From NCBI GenBank assembly GCA_021298235.1, contig JAJTDX010000037.1, forward strand, positions 1 to 46,193: a stretch of 46,193 nt of DNA, read 5' to 3'. The notes beneath the pieces are model-generated. The model saw only the letters and a list, made by a program, of their open reading frames with translations. It was not told the DNA's origin and did no database searches. This DNA comes from Cryomorphaceae bacterium (GTDB lineage Bacteria; Bacteroidota; Bacteroidia; Flavobacteriales; Crocinitomicaceae). The stretch's first letter is position 1. Every line of letters begins with the position of its first letter. The translations under genes were made by a program, and so were the position numbers. Positions 17,101 to 25,102 of the stretch are shown piece by piece.

Positions 17101-18255
17101 ACAGGACTAGCATCCGGCAGTACGTTTCCGATAGGTTCGACCACCACCCTGTCCTACGTTGTAGCTGACTCTTCAGGCAATACAGCGGGCTGTTCATTTG
17201 ATATTACGGTACTTGACTTTCCATCATCCGCAGACATTCTGATAGATTCTATTTCTCTTTGTGATGTGACAAGTGCCGTGGTTGAGGCATTGCCTGTAAC
17301 AAGTGGAACAGGTCAATGGACTTTACTTAGCGGTCTAGGTTCGATAAACAATCCTACGTCCAGCTTAACGGGTATAAACAACCTGAATTATGGTACTAAT
17401 GTTTTTGTATGGACGATTTCTTCTGCGTCATGTGGGTCATTGAGCGATACGGTTTCCATTTATACGTACCAGTCTCCGCTACCAGCAAGTACAATCGACA
17501 CGGTATTGCTTTGTAATGAATCTATACTACAGCTTACTGCAAATGTGCCTTTGTATGGTTCAGGTATCTGGACCACTGCACCAGGTCCAGTCATTGTGGA
17601 TCCTGAGGTGGCTGTAACTACTGCATCGAACATTAATTTTGGTTGGAGTCAGTTTATTTGGACAGTATCCAATGGTTCATGTCCTTCCACTGCAGATACG
17701 ATGAATGTATACAAAGTTCCGGTGGCATCTATAGACATGGCTGATACCACAGTGTGTATCGAAGATGGTGAATTTGACGTGAATGGTTCAAATATCATTA
17801 CAGAACAAAATTCAGTGTGGGTATTTATCGCAGGAGGTGGAAGTCTAACGAATCCGCTGACAGGAACGGTAACTGTAGACCAATTGAATATAGGCTCAAA
17901 TTACTTGGTCTATGCTATAAATTCAGAGTTGTGCTTATCATCCTCAGATACAGTGATCATTTCAGCCTATCTGTGTGACGGTTTCCAGCCTGATTTCCCT
18001 ACGGTGATTACCCCAAATCTGGATGGAAAGAATGATTTATTTGTGATTGACTATCTGAATGACTTGTACCCCAAATGTGCGGTTACAATTTTCAATAGAT
18101 GGGGGTCTGTAGTTTATGAATCAACAGGGTATTCCGATCCGTGGAATGGCACCTACAAAAATGAGGAGCTTCCGATGGGCACCTACTTCTTCAAAATTGA
18201 ATTGAAAGACGAGAATAACACGGTGTATAATGGTCCAATCAGTATTATCCGATAA
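14146..18255 (+). CDS. Giant HYR-repeat surface protein with type IX (type B) sorting domain
   Basis: 1369 residues from ATG 14146, which begins a clean signal peptide (MLRNLILTLFALQCLQAFSQ). Order of parts: a jelly-roll, choice-of-anchor-like domain (T-L-F-S-D-N-F-E-S, then A-I-D-N-I-R-I-V) of about 190 residues; about ten tandem HYR-like units, each starting C-P and carrying D-N-C and S-C signatures; three looser Ig/PKD-like units; and a C-terminal gliding-motility-associated (type B) sorting domain with F-P-T-V-I-T-P-N-L-D-G-K-N-D, F-N-R-W-G, P-W-N-G and G-T-Y-F-F-K-I. Such proteins are exported by the type IX system and held on the surface, SprB-like, as adhesins. Ligand unknown. A PorP/SprF gene follows after 13 bases. 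Confidence 0.92.
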   Translation: MLRNLILTLFALQCLQAFSQTATLFSDNFESTAGAWTIQGVETPNKWQQGDCAGNGLSVAGDSSLYVSDGTTGTGCTVSYAYQNSPSGTLFTLAYTTVNASCASTLELFFDYRNVGVLSEDFTEVVYSTDGGGSWTALSTLPVNTPWTSTSINLPATLDFTTFEIGFRFTYTDANTGAEPTAIDNIRIVGIDTQSPLIVCPTAVTQSMNSSCDAIADDYGKNLVDLSDNCTDSASIIVTQNIPIGTDLGLAPGETVNIIVTAEDEAGNSSSCNFTLTAIDDTDPQITFCPGDTIIYVDNNCDGLVGDYAALATGTDFCSPTLSITQLPAPGTTISGHNITTPVTITLEDVSGNSISCVLNALTLDTLPVEVICPSDTVVYASASCNGVLLDYTSSVTATDNCVSSSSLMFAQSPIPSTTIAADQQITITVTGGIPSTPVSCQFTAMLVDTIKPTILCPTPTSLILSTSCDVTMTDYTSVVGWADNCESNASNMIFSQVPAGGSIIDTTTNVTITVTDPSGNSVSCGFIQTVIDNIDPIVTCPGDQVLSLNSSCFATIPDFEVLVTASDNCFYNSAVSISQSPPAGTTLNGPAVITITGTDESGNENTCTFNVTIADNSAPIVICPSDESVSQDATCDYLMPNLSGLVTYSDNCTAQGSLIFAQTPSVGTSLTAGVHTVQITVTDGGGLQSTCSYQLTVEDQILPQISCPGNVSLNVDGGCNATIGDYSGDVTVSDNCTSVGQLVITQAPTAGSSISSNTQITMTVQDLNGNSASCNFFALIVDNSAPTLNCPLSLTVTATSACEYLVPDMGAEVLVNDNCPAGLVLSQNPPVGTPISSGPVSVLITANDGNGNSTSCATLLTPSDFQIPIVNCPSPAPVNIGSNCDFTLPNYSGTTLVLDNCSNFQIIQTPAAGTVLGTGAHSIQMDVIDIGGNTAQCSFILDVFETIPPVISCPNDTILCTDVYTFTDPIYSDNCFAFITQTDGTGLASGSTFPIGSTTTLSYVVADSSGNTAGCSFDITVLDFPSSADILIDSISLCDVTSAVVEALPVTSGTGQWTLLSGLGSINNPTSSLTGINNLNYGTNVFVWTISSASCGSLSDTVSIYTYQSPLPASTIDTVLLCNESILQLTANVPLYGSGIWTTAPGPVIVDPEVAVTTASNINFGWSQFIWTVSNGSCPSTADTMNVYKVPVASIDMADTTVCIEDGEFDVNGSNIITEQNSVWVFIAGGGSLTNPLTGTVTVDQLNIGSNYLVYAINSELCLSSSDTVIISAYLCDGFQPDFPTVITPNLDGKNDLFVIDYLNDLYPKCAVTIFNRWGSVVYESTGYSDPWNGTYKNEELPMGTYFFKIELKDENNTVYNGPISIIR
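14735..17220 (+). repeat. About ten tandem HYR-like protein repeats (~83 residues each)
   Basis: Units begin at successive C-P motifs (first near 14744: V-C-P-T; then F-C-P-G, I-C-P-S, L-C-P-T, T-C-P-G, I-C-P-S, S-C-P-G, N-C-P-L, N-C-P-S, S-C-P-N). Most carry a second Cys about 15 residues on, then S-D-N-C or T-D-N-C, and end in an S-C-x-F strand. The pattern suggests two disulfides per unit. The last unit lacks the second Cys segment and resembles a canonical HYR end. The DNA has diverged between units, so repeats are clear in protein, not as exact DNA repeats. Confidence 0.85.
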
Positions 18256-18268
18256 AAAATTACTTATC

Positions 18269-19315
18269 ATGAGAAAATTTAGTTTTATCATTTTGAGCAC
18301 GCTGTTTAGTGGGATTGTTCTCGCACAGCAGGAATATCAGTTTTCCAACAGCGCTTACAATCCTTTCATGCTGAACCCTGCTGCTGGAGGATTAACTGAT
18401 GTGATGCACTTTGAGGTATCCAGTAGGTTGCAATGGATGGGATACGATGGAGGGCCTCAAACATTCATGGCCTCGGGAAACAGTCAGTTTACTTTCAAAA
18501 AGAAGAAAGATAATGTTCTGAGTGAATTTAATTCAGAAGGAAGCAAACTGTTTGAAGCACCAAAAGTAACTGTCGCCAAGAAAAAACATATTGTAGGAGG
18601 TAAAGTTTGGAATGATGCCATCGGACCTTTTGCTAAAACCTCTTTTCAGGGAAGTTATGCCTACCATTTGCCACTGACAAAAAAATTAAATTTTGGAGTA
18701 GGTGTTGGTTTAGGGATCAGCAACTTTCGTGTGAACGAGAGTAAAGTAAAGCTCTATCAATCCGACGATGCAACGTATTCTCAATTTTTGGGAAATGCCT
18801 CGCAACAAACATTGGGTGATGCGCAAGCTGGATTAGTGGTGTATGGTGAACGATTTTATTTTGGCCTCAGCACCACACAGCTTCTTCAAAATAATGTTGT
18901 TTTGAACGATATCGTGACGGAAAGCAACTACAACAGACACTTTTTTGCCATGATGAGATATAAATTTGGTTTGACCAAGACCTTAGCCTTGGAACCCTCT
19001 TTTGTGTTGAAATCTGTTGCTAACAGTCCTGCTTCTTACGATTTGGGTGCTCGTCTATTATCAAAAAACAGAATGTGGGCCAGCTTACAATACCGCAGCG
19101 GAAACACTGTTATTTTTCAGTTGGGAAGTAACCTGATAATGAACATGTATGTTGCATACAGTTACGAACACAGTTCAGGTAAAATTCGTGCTGCTAGTAA
19201 TGGCACTCATGAACTTCAGCTGGGTTGGTATATCGGGAAGAACCGAGATATCGAGCAGGAATTGAAAGAGAAAGAAAAAGGAACCAAGGTGTCCTCTTCC
19301 GGCGATAAAGAGTAA
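18269..19315 (+). CDS. PorP/SprF family type IX secretion-associated outer-membrane protein
   Basis: 348 residues. Signal peptide (MRKFSFIILSTLFSGIVLAQ), then the family opening Q-Q-E-Y-Q-F-S-N-S-A-Y-N-P-F-M-L-N-P-A-A-G-G, and an outer-membrane beta-barrel pattern of alternating strands with G-V-G-V-G-L-G-I-S-N-F and Y-D-L-G-A-R-L. In F. johnsoniae SprF helps export and anchor SprB, and similar genes typically follow large type B sorting-domain proteins. Here it lies 13 bases after the HYR protein, so it is probably its dedicated partner. The ATG at 18269 was chosen over an upstream in-frame start inside the preceding gene because it begins the signal peptide. The charged tail (E-K-E-K-G-T-K) is periplasmic. 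Confidence 0.88.
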   Translation: MRKFSFIILSTLFSGIVLAQQEYQFSNSAYNPFMLNPAAGGLTDVMHFEVSSRLQWMGYDGGPQTFMASGNSQFTFKKKKDNVLSEFNSEGSKLFEAPKVTVAKKKHIVGGKVWNDAIGPFAKTSFQGSYAYHLPLTKKLNFGVGVGLGISNFRVNESKVKLYQSDDATYSQFLGNASQQTLGDAQAGLVVYGERFYFGLSTTQLLQNNVVLNDIVTESNYNRHFFAMMRYKFGLTKTLALEPSFVLKSVANSPASYDLGARLLSKNRMWASLQYRSGNTVIFQLGSNLIMNMYVAYSYEHSSGKIRAASNGTHELQLGWYIGKNRDIEQELKEKEKGTKVSSSGDKE

Positions 19316-19317
19316 AT

Positions 19318-20640
19318 ATGCGCTTACTTTACTTCGTGCTTTATATTATTTTAAAGTACCCTTTACGCATCTTTTATCCGAGGGTTCACTCAGTCAATTC
19401 GCCCAAGAATTTTTTCGGAAGAACTATTTACGTCAGCAATCATGCCGCGTCGTTCATGGATCCTCTTGTAATTGCTTCATTTAGAAATCCTATTGTTTTC
19501 TTTTTAACCCGTTCTGATGTATTTACACCCATAAGCAAACCCATTTTGTGGGCCGCACACATGCTGCCAATTTACAGACAACATGACGGCGTAGACACCA
19601 AAGATGAAAATCAAAAAACCTTTGAGTCGTGTGCTAAGATTTTAAATTTTGGACGGAATCTCTTAATCTTTGGTGAGGGTTTTACAGATGATGTATTCGT
19701 AAGACGCCTTAAACCAATTAAGAAAGGTGCTGTGCGCATTGGGTTTTCTTCGCTTGAGTATATGCAATGGAAGAAGAAAGTTTACATTGCTGCTGTCGGG
19801 TGCAATTATCAAGACCCGAATAAAATGCGCAGTGATTTTCTAATTTCCACCTCTGACAAAATTTGTCTCAATGATTTTAAAGATGCCTATCACGAAAACC
19901 CGACCAAAGTAATCAACGAACTCACAAAGCGTATCGAGGATTTGATGAAAGCGCAGATAACGCATGTCGAACGTATCGAATGGTGTGAGTTTCACGAAAA
20001 TGTGATGCGTTTGACACGAAAAGGGATGAATGCTTTGAACAGCGACCGCAGTATTTCTCTCAAAAAACGCTGGCATTATTCTCAGAATCTTGCAAGTTGG
20101 TTGAATTCTTTATCAGAGGAAGAACGTGATAATCTTCAGGAACTCAAAACGGAGATGAGTGCATATTTTGAAGAACAAAACTCTAAAGGAATTAACGAAA
20201 ATTACGTGTTTGAGCTTAGCAAAAAAAAGAAGCTCAACAGACTCAATGAGGCAATTCAACTTATTGTTCTGGCACCTTTGGCAATTCTAGGATTGTTGCA
20301 CTGTGGGATTCCCTATTTTGGTGTGAAAAAATTCGTTGAGAGCTCATTCAAACGCAAAGTTTTCTGGGGGTCGGTGAAACTGATTCTCGGAATGATCTCC
20401 ATGGGCGTATTAAATATTCCGTTTATCTTTTTATTCGAAGCCTTCATCTATCCGAGTTACCTTTTGGGTATGTTATACTACGCCCTTGTAGGATTATTTG
20501 GACTTGCCGCTTACATGTGGTGGATTAATTTTAAACGTTTCAAAGAAAAGGGAGCTGTTAAGCATACCGATCTAAGCCGAATGATCGAAACAAGAAAAAA
20601 ACTACTTCAAAAAATCCACACGACTATACCTGTTGCCTAA
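19318..20640 (+). CDS. 1-acylglycerol-3-phosphate acyltransferase-like (PlsC family) membrane protein
   Basis: 440 residues. The N-terminal half carries acyltransferase motifs: block I N-H-A-A-S-F-M-D (NHx4D, 41-48) and block III F-G-E-G-F-T-D (118-124). The family transfers an acyl group to lysophosphatidate or a similar glycerol lipid at the inner membrane. The C-terminal half has a soluble stretch and then three to four membrane segments (about 316-405), an extension longer than minimal PlsC of about 240 residues. It starts two bases after the PorP/SprF stop, so it is co-transcribed with the surface-protein pair. Acyl donor and acceptor are not known. It ends five bases from the convergent crcB stop. 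Confidence 0.8.
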   Translation: MRLLYFVLYIILKYPLRIFYPRVHSVNSPKNFFGRTIYVSNHAASFMDPLVIASFRNPIVFFLTRSDVFTPISKPILWAAHMLPIYRQHDGVDTKDENQKTFESCAKILNFGRNLLIFGEGFTDDVFVRRLKPIKKGAVRIGFSSLEYMQWKKKVYIAAVGCNYQDPNKMRSDFLISTSDKICLNDFKDAYHENPTKVINELTKRIEDLMKAQITHVERIEWCEFHENVMRLTRKGMNALNSDRSISLKKRWHYSQNLASWLNSLSEEERDNLQELKTEMSAYFEEQNSKGINENYVFELSKKKKLNRLNEAIQLIVLAPLAILGLLHCGIPYFGVKKFVESSFKRKVFWGSVKLILGMISMGVLNIPFIFLFEAFIYPSYLLGMLYYALVGLFGLAAYMWWINFKRFKEKGAVKHTDLSRMIETRKKLLQKIHTTIPVA

Positions 20641-20645
20641 TTCTA

Positions 20646-21005
20646 TCAACTTTTTGAAAACAAGAAAACAAGCAGCAATCCAAGCAGCAAGGATACACTT
20701 ACATTTAGCACAGCTAAATGATAGGAGCCTGACTGTAGAAGTTGGACCGTATCGTTACTAAATGTGCTAAACGTGCTAAATCCACCACAAAATCCGGCAA
20801 TCAAAAGTGGATTGAGCCATGTACTTCCCTGAAACTTTGGCATAATCCAATACAATATTGCACCAAGAATAGAAGTAGCCAACAAATTAGCTAATAGCGT
20901 TGCAATAGGAAAAGTAGTCGTAAGATACTTCACCTGCAATTGACCAAACGCATATCTGAGCGCGCTTCCAATTCCTCCACCGATGAATACAAGAAAATAA
21001 TTCAT
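20646..21005 (-). CDS. crcB: Fluoride channel CrcB (Fluc)
   Basis: 119 residues, the usual length for a subunit of this dimeric fluoride exporter. Four membrane segments, G-G-G-I-G-S-A-L-R-Y with the conserved Arg, the T-L-L-A-N-L segment, and the G-F-C-G-G-F-S-T-F-S-T-F pore motif with the Phe/Ser/Thr track. The ATG at 21005 overlaps the TGA of the PAP2 gene by four bases. A longer frame upstream would start inside the PAP2 gene and adds no membrane sequence, so it was not used. No fluoride riboswitch can sit directly before it because of this overlap. Confidence 0.93.
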   Translation of the reverse strand: MNYFLVFIGGGIGSALRYAFGQLQVKYLTTTFPIATLLANLLATSILGAILYWIMPKFQGSTWLNPLLIAGFCGGFSTFSTFSNDTVQLLQSGSYHLAVLNVSVSLLLGLLLVFLFSKS

Positions 21006-21580
21006 TGAGTTAAAAGTTTTACGAATACAAAGCGGTGGAGTACGAAAGTTGAACACATTCCAACACACATTCCTCCAAGAATATCCGAAGGATAATGGAC
21101 TCCGAGATAAATTCGGCTTACACAAACAAGCAATGCACAAGGAATCAACGTCAAAAGTAATTTTGGAAAATTATTTTTGAGCACAAACCAGGACCCGGTT
21201 AGCAAAGCAAAAAAATTAGCGGCGTGTGAGGAAACAAAACCATACAAACCACCTCTGTAGAATGTTCCATCATCCTGGAGGTAAAAATGAAGTCTATGCT
21301 GCAGTAACGTGTTATGGGAAGGCCTGTACCGTTGAAAAATATTTTTAAATAGGTGTACTGAAACCAAATCCGACAAGATCACAGCAGCGAGTATAAACAA
21401 TACAAAATAAACGAGCCTTTTTCGGTCAAAAATTTTGGTTGCAAGGAAAAATATATACACGTACAGAGGAATCCAAAACCATTTTGTCGAAAGTAACCAC
21501 ATTATTTCGTCAAGCAGTGGATGGTGTAGGCCATTTATAAGTAAAAGGATGCTTTGATCGATTTTTTCAAGAAGGTTCAT
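21002..21580 (-). CDS. PAP2-family membrane phosphatase
   Basis: 192 residues with five to six hydrophobic segments. The three acid-phosphatase motifs are present: K-N-I-F-Q-R-Y-R-P (Kx6RP), S-S-H-A in place of the common PSGH, and [12 protein letters not shown] (SRx5Hx3D). Members remove phosphate from lipid pyrophosphates such as undecaprenyl diphosphate (PgpB/BacA-like role) or from phosphatidylglycerol phosphate or lipid A. Which one cannot be read from the sequence. It overlaps the obg stop by 14 bases, so it lies in the obg-PAP2-crcB unit. Confidence 0.88.
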   Translation of the reverse strand: MNLLEKIDQSILLLINGLHHPLLDEIMWLLSTKWFWIPLYVYIFFLATKIFDRKRLVYFVLFILAAVILSDLVSVHLFKNIFQRYRPSHNTLLQHRLHFYLQDDGTFYRGGLYGFVSSHAANFFALLTGSWFVLKNNFPKLLLTLIPCALLVCVSRIYLGVHYPSDILGGMCVGMCSTFVLHRFVFVKLLTQ

Positions 21581-22565
21581 CCGTCAACTTTTTCCAAATG
21601 ATATCTTTCAACGTTTCCAGTCCGAACTGAGCAACAGAGGAAATAAATACATGAGGTATCTTGGGAAGATCCTTTGCAAGCTCATGGCGCAATTCTTCAT
21701 CTGTTACATCACACTTAGTAATTGCTAAAATACGTTCCTTGTGTAGTAGTTCCGGGTTGTATTGCTTAAGTTCATTGAGCAATACTTTATACTCCTTATG
21801 AATATCAGGACTGTCAGCCGGCACAAGAAATAAAAGAAGGGAATTGCGCTCAATATGACGTAGAAATCTCAATCCTAATCCTTTCCCTTTGTGCGCACCT
21901 TCGATGATTCCTGGAATATCTGCCATAACAAAGGATCGATGATCGCGGTAGGAAACAATTCCCAGGTTTGGACGAAGAGTCGTAAACGGATAATCTCCGA
22001 TTTCTGGTTTTGCAGCAGAAATCACACTCAACAAAGTACTTTTACCGGCATTCGGAAAACCGACAAGTCCAACATCTGCAAGGACTTTTAATTCAAGTAC
22101 CTTCCATCCCTCAAAACCTTCTTCACCCGGCTGAGCATATCTCGGCGTTTGATTCGTTGGCGATTTGAAATGATTGTTTCCCAAACCACCTCGTCCCCCG
22201 CGCTGCAGAATGTGTTGCTCCCCATCTTCAGTCACTTCGAAGAGCACTTCTCCTGTTTCTTCATCACGTGCAACAGTACCCAATGGAACTTCGATAAATT
22301 CGTCCTTCCCCTGGGCACCGGTTTTTAAATTTCCCGCGCCATGAGCGCCGTGACTAGCTTTGATATGCTTTTTATATTTCAAGTGGAGCAAAGTCCAAAG
22401 CTGTGCATTTCCACGAACAATCACATGTCCGCCCCGGCCACCATCGCCACCGTCTGGACCACCCTTGGGGATGTATTTCTCACGCCTAAAATGCGTAGAG
22501 CCGCCTCCACCGTTTCCAGAAGTGCAATGAATCTTGACGTAGTCAACAAAATTATCAGAAGCCAT
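21567..22565 (-). CDS. obg: Obg family GTPase (ObgE/CgtA)
   Basis: 332 residues. Essential GTPase in late large-subunit ribosome assembly and stress signalling. N-terminal glycine-rich OBG fold ([20 protein letters not shown]), then G domain: G1 G-F-P-N-A-G-K-S-T, switch II/G3 [10 protein letters not shown]4 T-K-C-D, and G5 S-S-V. The protein ends after the G domain without a long OCT tail. Start ATG 22565 (M-A-S-D-N-F-V-D-Y) gives the standard N-terminus. A frame extension 17 residues upstream was rejected because it would run through the likely promoter. Confidence 0.96.
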   Translation of the reverse strand: MASDNFVDYVKIHCTSGNGGGGSTHFRREKYIPKGGPDGGDGGRGGHVIVRGNAQLWTLLHLKYKKHIKASHGAHGAGNLKTGAQGKDEFIEVPLGTVARDEETGEVLFEVTEDGEQHILQRGGRGGLGNNHFKSPTNQTPRYAQPGEEGFEGWKVLELKVLADVGLVGFPNAGKSTLLSVISAAKPEIGDYPFTTLRPNLGIVSYRDHRSFVMADIPGIIEGAHKGKGLGLRFLRHIERNSLLLFLVPADSPDIHKEYKVLLNELKQYNPELLHKERILAITKCDVTDEELRHELAKDLPKIPHVFISSVAQFGLETLKDIIWKKLTDEPS

Positions 22566-22573
22566 ATGATTCG

Positions 22574-22601
22574 TAAAGGTAAGAACTATTGTCGGACCAA
22601 A
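22574..22601 (-). promoter_or_regulatory. Possible promoter for obg-PAP2-crcB
   Basis: On the minus strand TTTG (22598-22601), a 16-base spacer, then TACCTTTA (22574-22581), one mismatch to TAnnTTTG, eight bases before ATG 22565. It lies just downstream of the adk terminator, where a new promoter is needed. Confidence 0.4.
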
Positions 22602-22602
22602 T

Positions 22603-22625
22603 AAAAAAGCCGGCATTGACCGGCT
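22603..22625 (-). terminator. Intrinsic terminator after adk
   Basis: On the minus strand AGCCGG-TCAATG-CCGGCT forms a perfect six-pair GC-rich stem (22608-22613 with 22620-22625) directly followed by TTTTTA. It lies 23 bases past the adk stop and separates hpt-adk from obg. Confidence 0.88.
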
Positions 22626-22648
22626 CTACATATTCATTCAATCGTATC

Positions 22649-23221
22649 TTAATGAGCGTCAATTGCCTCAAATAATCGCTGAGATATTTCGTCAATGGAA
22701 CCGATACCATCGATGGATATAAGCTTGTTTTGCGCGGCATAATATTCCTTGACAGGTGCTGTTTCAGCATTGTAAACTCTAATTCTGTTCGCTATCACTT
22801 CCGGATTTGCATCATCTGCTCTTCCACTCACTTCAGCTCGCTTTTTTAAACGCTCTTTGAGCTCGCTTTCTTCAACTTCAAGTGCAAGCATTAGCTTAAT
22901 TCCCGTATTTAACTCCTTTAAAAATTCATCCAATGCCTGTGCTTGAGGATTGGTTCTGGGAAATCCATCAAAAATGAATCCTTTGGGCTCTTGATGCTTC
23001 ATCACTTCACTTCTGAGCATATTGATGGTCACTTCATCCGGAACAAGTTGACCCTTGTCCATGTAACTTTTTGCAAGAAGACCTAATTCTGTCTCCCCCT
23101 TGATATTTGCTCTGAATACATCACCCGTTGAAAGATGAATCAACCCGTACTTCGAGACTAAACGCTCAGATTGGGTTCCTTTTCCTGATCCCGGAGGACC
23201 AAATAAAACAATATTCAACAT
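22649..23221 (-). CDS. adk: Adenylate kinase
   Basis: 190 residues, short-LID type. Catalyses ATP + AMP = 2 ADP. P-loop G-P-P-G-S-G-K-G-T near the N-terminus, H-L-S-T-G-D-V-F-R AMP-binding segment, G-F-I-F-D-G-F-P-R-T, and R-A-E-V-S-G-R-A-D-D-A in the lid. ATG 23221 starts M-L-N-I-V-L-F-G-P-P. It is 14 bases downstream of hpt in one purine-nucleotide unit and is followed by a strong terminator. Confidence 0.97.
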   Translation of the reverse strand: MLNIVLFGPPGSGKGTQSERLVSKYGLIHLSTGDVFRANIKGETELGLLAKSYMDKGQLVPDEVTINMLRSEVMKHQEPKGFIFDGFPRTNPQAQALDEFLKELNTGIKLMLALEVEESELKERLKKRAEVSGRADDANPEVIANRIRVYNAETAPVKEYYAAQNKLISIDGIGSIDEISQRLFEAIDAH

Positions 23222-23235
23222 AGTCAATTTATTAG

Positions 23236-23769
23236 TTAAACCTCTTTTAATTGATAAATAGCATTTAAATTTCTCCCTCTTTCATCATAATCTAATCCGT
23301 ATCCGACAACAAACAAATTTGAAATTTCAAACCCGACGACATCAGGAGCACGTTTTCCCTTAAATGCTTGTGGCTTGAAAAGTAAAGTACACAGCCTAAC
23401 GGAGGATGCTCCGTGAGACTCCAAAAGCTGAAGGATCTTGTCCATTGTCAATCCGGTATCAACAATATCTTCGAGAACAACTACTTCTTTACCTGAAATA
23501 GATTTGTTCAATCCTATGAGCTCGTCCACTTGACCTCTTGAAGAAGTACCTGAATAAGAACTTACTTTGACAAAAGATATTTCACACGGAAATTCAATAT
23601 GCTTCACAAGATCGGATGCAAACATAAACGCGCCGTTGAGAACAGCAAGAAAAATCACCTCCTTGCCTGCATACATTTCATTCAGCTGACTTCCGATCAT
23701 CCGTACCCTCTCTTGTACTTGATGTTCGCTGAGATAGATCTCAAATGTTCTGTCGTTTAACTGGATCAA
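23236..23769 (-). CDS. hpt: Hypoxanthine phosphoribosyltransferase
   Basis: 177 residues from a TTG start. Salvages hypoxanthine (and often guanine) with PRPP to IMP/GMP. PRPP loop V-V-V-L-E-D-I-V-D-T-G-L-T-M, metal and base contacts in V-L-N-G-A-F-M-F-A-S-D, and C-terminal V-G-Y-G-L-D-Y-D-E-R-G-R-N-L. The frame runs back to a GTG at 23823, but the best promoter of the window lies at 23790-23819, inside that extension. The TTG at 23769 (M-I-Q-L-N-D-R-T-F) gives a normal-length protein and a 16-base leader, so it was chosen. There is no in-frame ATG in a sensible place. Confidence 0.93.
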   Translation of the reverse strand: MIQLNDRTFEIYLSEHQVQERVRMIGSQLNEMYAGKEVIFLAVLNGAFMFASDLVKHIEFPCEISFVKVSSYSGTSSRGQVDELIGLNKSISGKEVVVLEDIVDTGLTMDKILQLLESHGASSVRLCTLLFKPQAFKGKRAPDVVGFEISNLFVVGYGLDYDERGRNLNAIYQLKEV

Positions 23770-23789
23770 CTGAAGGCCTAATGAGGAAA

Positions 23790-23819
23790 CAAAGTTAGGG
23801 ATTATCCCCGCAATGCAAA
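23790..23819 (-). promoter_or_regulatory. Promoter for hpt-adk
   Basis: On the minus strand TTTG (23816-23819), an 18-base spacer, and TAACTTTG (23790-23797): both Bacteroidota elements are perfect. It fires away from the purK promoter at 23864-23871, which points the other way. Confidence 0.75.
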
Positions 23820-23863
23820 CCACAAATTATTCGGAAACTTTTCAACGACAGCGGAATGTGACC

Positions 23864-23871
23864 TATCTTTG
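23864..23871 (+). promoter_or_regulatory. -7 element of purK, leaderless spacing
   Basis: TATCTTTG followed by four bases and then ATG 23876. The usual distance from TTTG to the first transcribed base puts the start at or next to the A of ATG. The -33 region has TTTTC rather than TTTG. Confidence 0.6.
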
Positions 23872-23875
23872 CCTT

Positions 23876-25021
23876 ATGAAGAATGGCGGGTCAAACAAGT
23901 TGAATGTTCGGATTGGAATGCTGGGTGGAGGCCAATTGGGCAGAATGTTTATTCAAGAAGCACTCAATCTAAACGCCGAAGTTCATGTGTTGGATCCTGA
24001 TCCAAATGCCCCTTGCAGGAACATTGCGGAAACGTTTACGGTAGGTTCCTTAAATAATATGTCCACCGTGCTGGATTTTGGGAAGGACAAAGACATTCTA
24101 ACTGTAGAGATTGAAAATGTCTCCATAGAAGCGTTAGAATTGTTAGAGCAATCCGGTAAAAAGGTGTTTCCGCAACCTTATGCACTCAGAACGATAAAAG
24201 ACAAAGGAATTCAAAAACAATTTTACGCTGAAAATGGCATTCCAACGTCCAGATTCAGGCTCATTGAGTCTAAAGTGGATATTTCAGAAAAGGATCTTCC
24301 TTGTGTACAAAAGCTTCGCACAGGCGGATACGATGGAAAAGGCGTACAAGTACTAAGGACACAAGAGGATCTCGAAAGGGCATTTGATGCTCCCAGCGTT
24401 TTGGAAGAACTTATTGAGTTTGAAAAAGAAATTTCAGTAATAGTTGCAAGAAATCCCTCATTGGAGGTGGCCTCCTATCCAGCAGTAGAATGTAAATTTA
24501 ATGCAGAAGCGAATTTAGTCGAGCTTCTCTTCTCTCCCGCTGAAATAACTGAAGAACTTGAGCAAAAAGCACGGACACTCGCATTGGAAGTCATTGATAA
24601 ACTAGGTATGATCGGAATTCTTGCGGTCGAAATGTTCGTGACTAAATCAGGTGCTATTCTTGTCAATGAAATTGCCCCAAGACCCCATAACAGTGGCCAC
24701 CACACGATTGAATGCAACCTTACGTCTCAATTTGAACAACATCTTCGTTCGATTCTTGATCTGCCTTTGGGATCTACCCGTATAATTAGCCCCGGTGCCA
24801 TGATTAATCTTCTTGGTGAAAAAGGATATGAAGGAGAGGCCCATTTCATTGGACTTGAAGATGCCCTCAAAAAAGATGGCGTATTCCCTCACTTGTACGG
24901 CAAAAAAATGACCAAACCCTTCCGTAAAATGGGTCATATTACAATCACGGGCACTGAATTACACGAAATAAAAGAGACTGCTAAGGCACTCATTTATTCA
25001 GTGAAAGTTATCGCCCGATAG
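23876..25021 (+). CDS. purK: 5-(carboxyamino)imidazole ribonucleotide synthase (PurK)
   Basis: 381 residues, usual length. ATP-grasp enzyme that carboxylates AIR with bicarbonate to N5-CAIR in purine synthesis. N-terminal G-M-L-G-G-G-Q-L-G-R-M, ATP-grasp K-L-R-T-G-G-Y-D-G-K-G-V-Q, E-x-F segment A-V-E-M-F-V-T, N-E-I-A-P-R-P-H-N-S-G-H-H-T family signature, and N-L-L-G-E-K-G. The start is ATG 23876, four bases after a perfect -7 element; the longer frame from 23813 is upstream of that promoter. A TTG at 23900 is a fallback. purE is not in the window. It is divergent from hpt-adk, so both purine units share a 100-base control region. Confidence 0.95.
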   Translation: MKNGGSNKLNVRIGMLGGGQLGRMFIQEALNLNAEVHVLDPDPNAPCRNIAETFTVGSLNNMSTVLDFGKDKDILTVEIENVSIEALELLEQSGKKVFPQPYALRTIKDKGIQKQFYAENGIPTSRFRLIESKVDISEKDLPCVQKLRTGGYDGKGVQVLRTQEDLERAFDAPSVLEELIEFEKEISVIVARNPSLEVASYPAVECKFNAEANLVELLFSPAEITEELEQKARTLALEVIDKLGMIGILAVEMFVTKSGAILVNEIAPRPHNSGHHTIECNLTSQFEQHLRSILDLPLGSTRIISPGAMINLLGEKGYEGEAHFIGLEDALKKDGVFPHLYGKKMTKPFRKMGHITITGTELHEIKETAKALIYSVKVIAR

Positions 25022-25067
25022 TCCTATTTACGAGGATCACATTCATTTTTAACACACTGCGAATTCC

Positions 25068-25102
25068 TTAAAGGTTGTTAATTTTTATTTTGTTTAACCT
25101 TT
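25068..25102 (+). terminator. Possible terminator between purK and the sigma factor gene
   Basis: AAAGGTT (25070-25076) and AACCTTT (25096-25102) are exact inverted arms with a 19-base AT-rich loop, followed by TAATTTGTTTG. The stem is weak and its right arm overlaps the first dyad of the sigma-factor promoter, so it may be only chance in an AT-rich stretch. Confidence 0.3.

Noticed and set aside
14735..17220. CRISPR-like or DNA-level tandem array
   Set aside because: Periodicity of about 250 bases is only clear in protein; the units are diverged HYR-like domains inside one open frame.
20640..21010. Fluoride riboswitch for crcB
   Set aside because: crcB starts inside the PAP2 gene, and no riboswitch-like leader is seen before the obg unit either.
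21006..21140. N-terminal extension of CrcB
   Set aside because: It lies inside the PAP2 gene and adds non-membrane, Cys-rich sequence unlike CrcB; ATG 21005 with ATGA overlap fits better.
23770..23823. Upstream GTG start of hpt
   Set aside because: The best promoter of the region lies inside this extension, and the extra residues are not part of the family.
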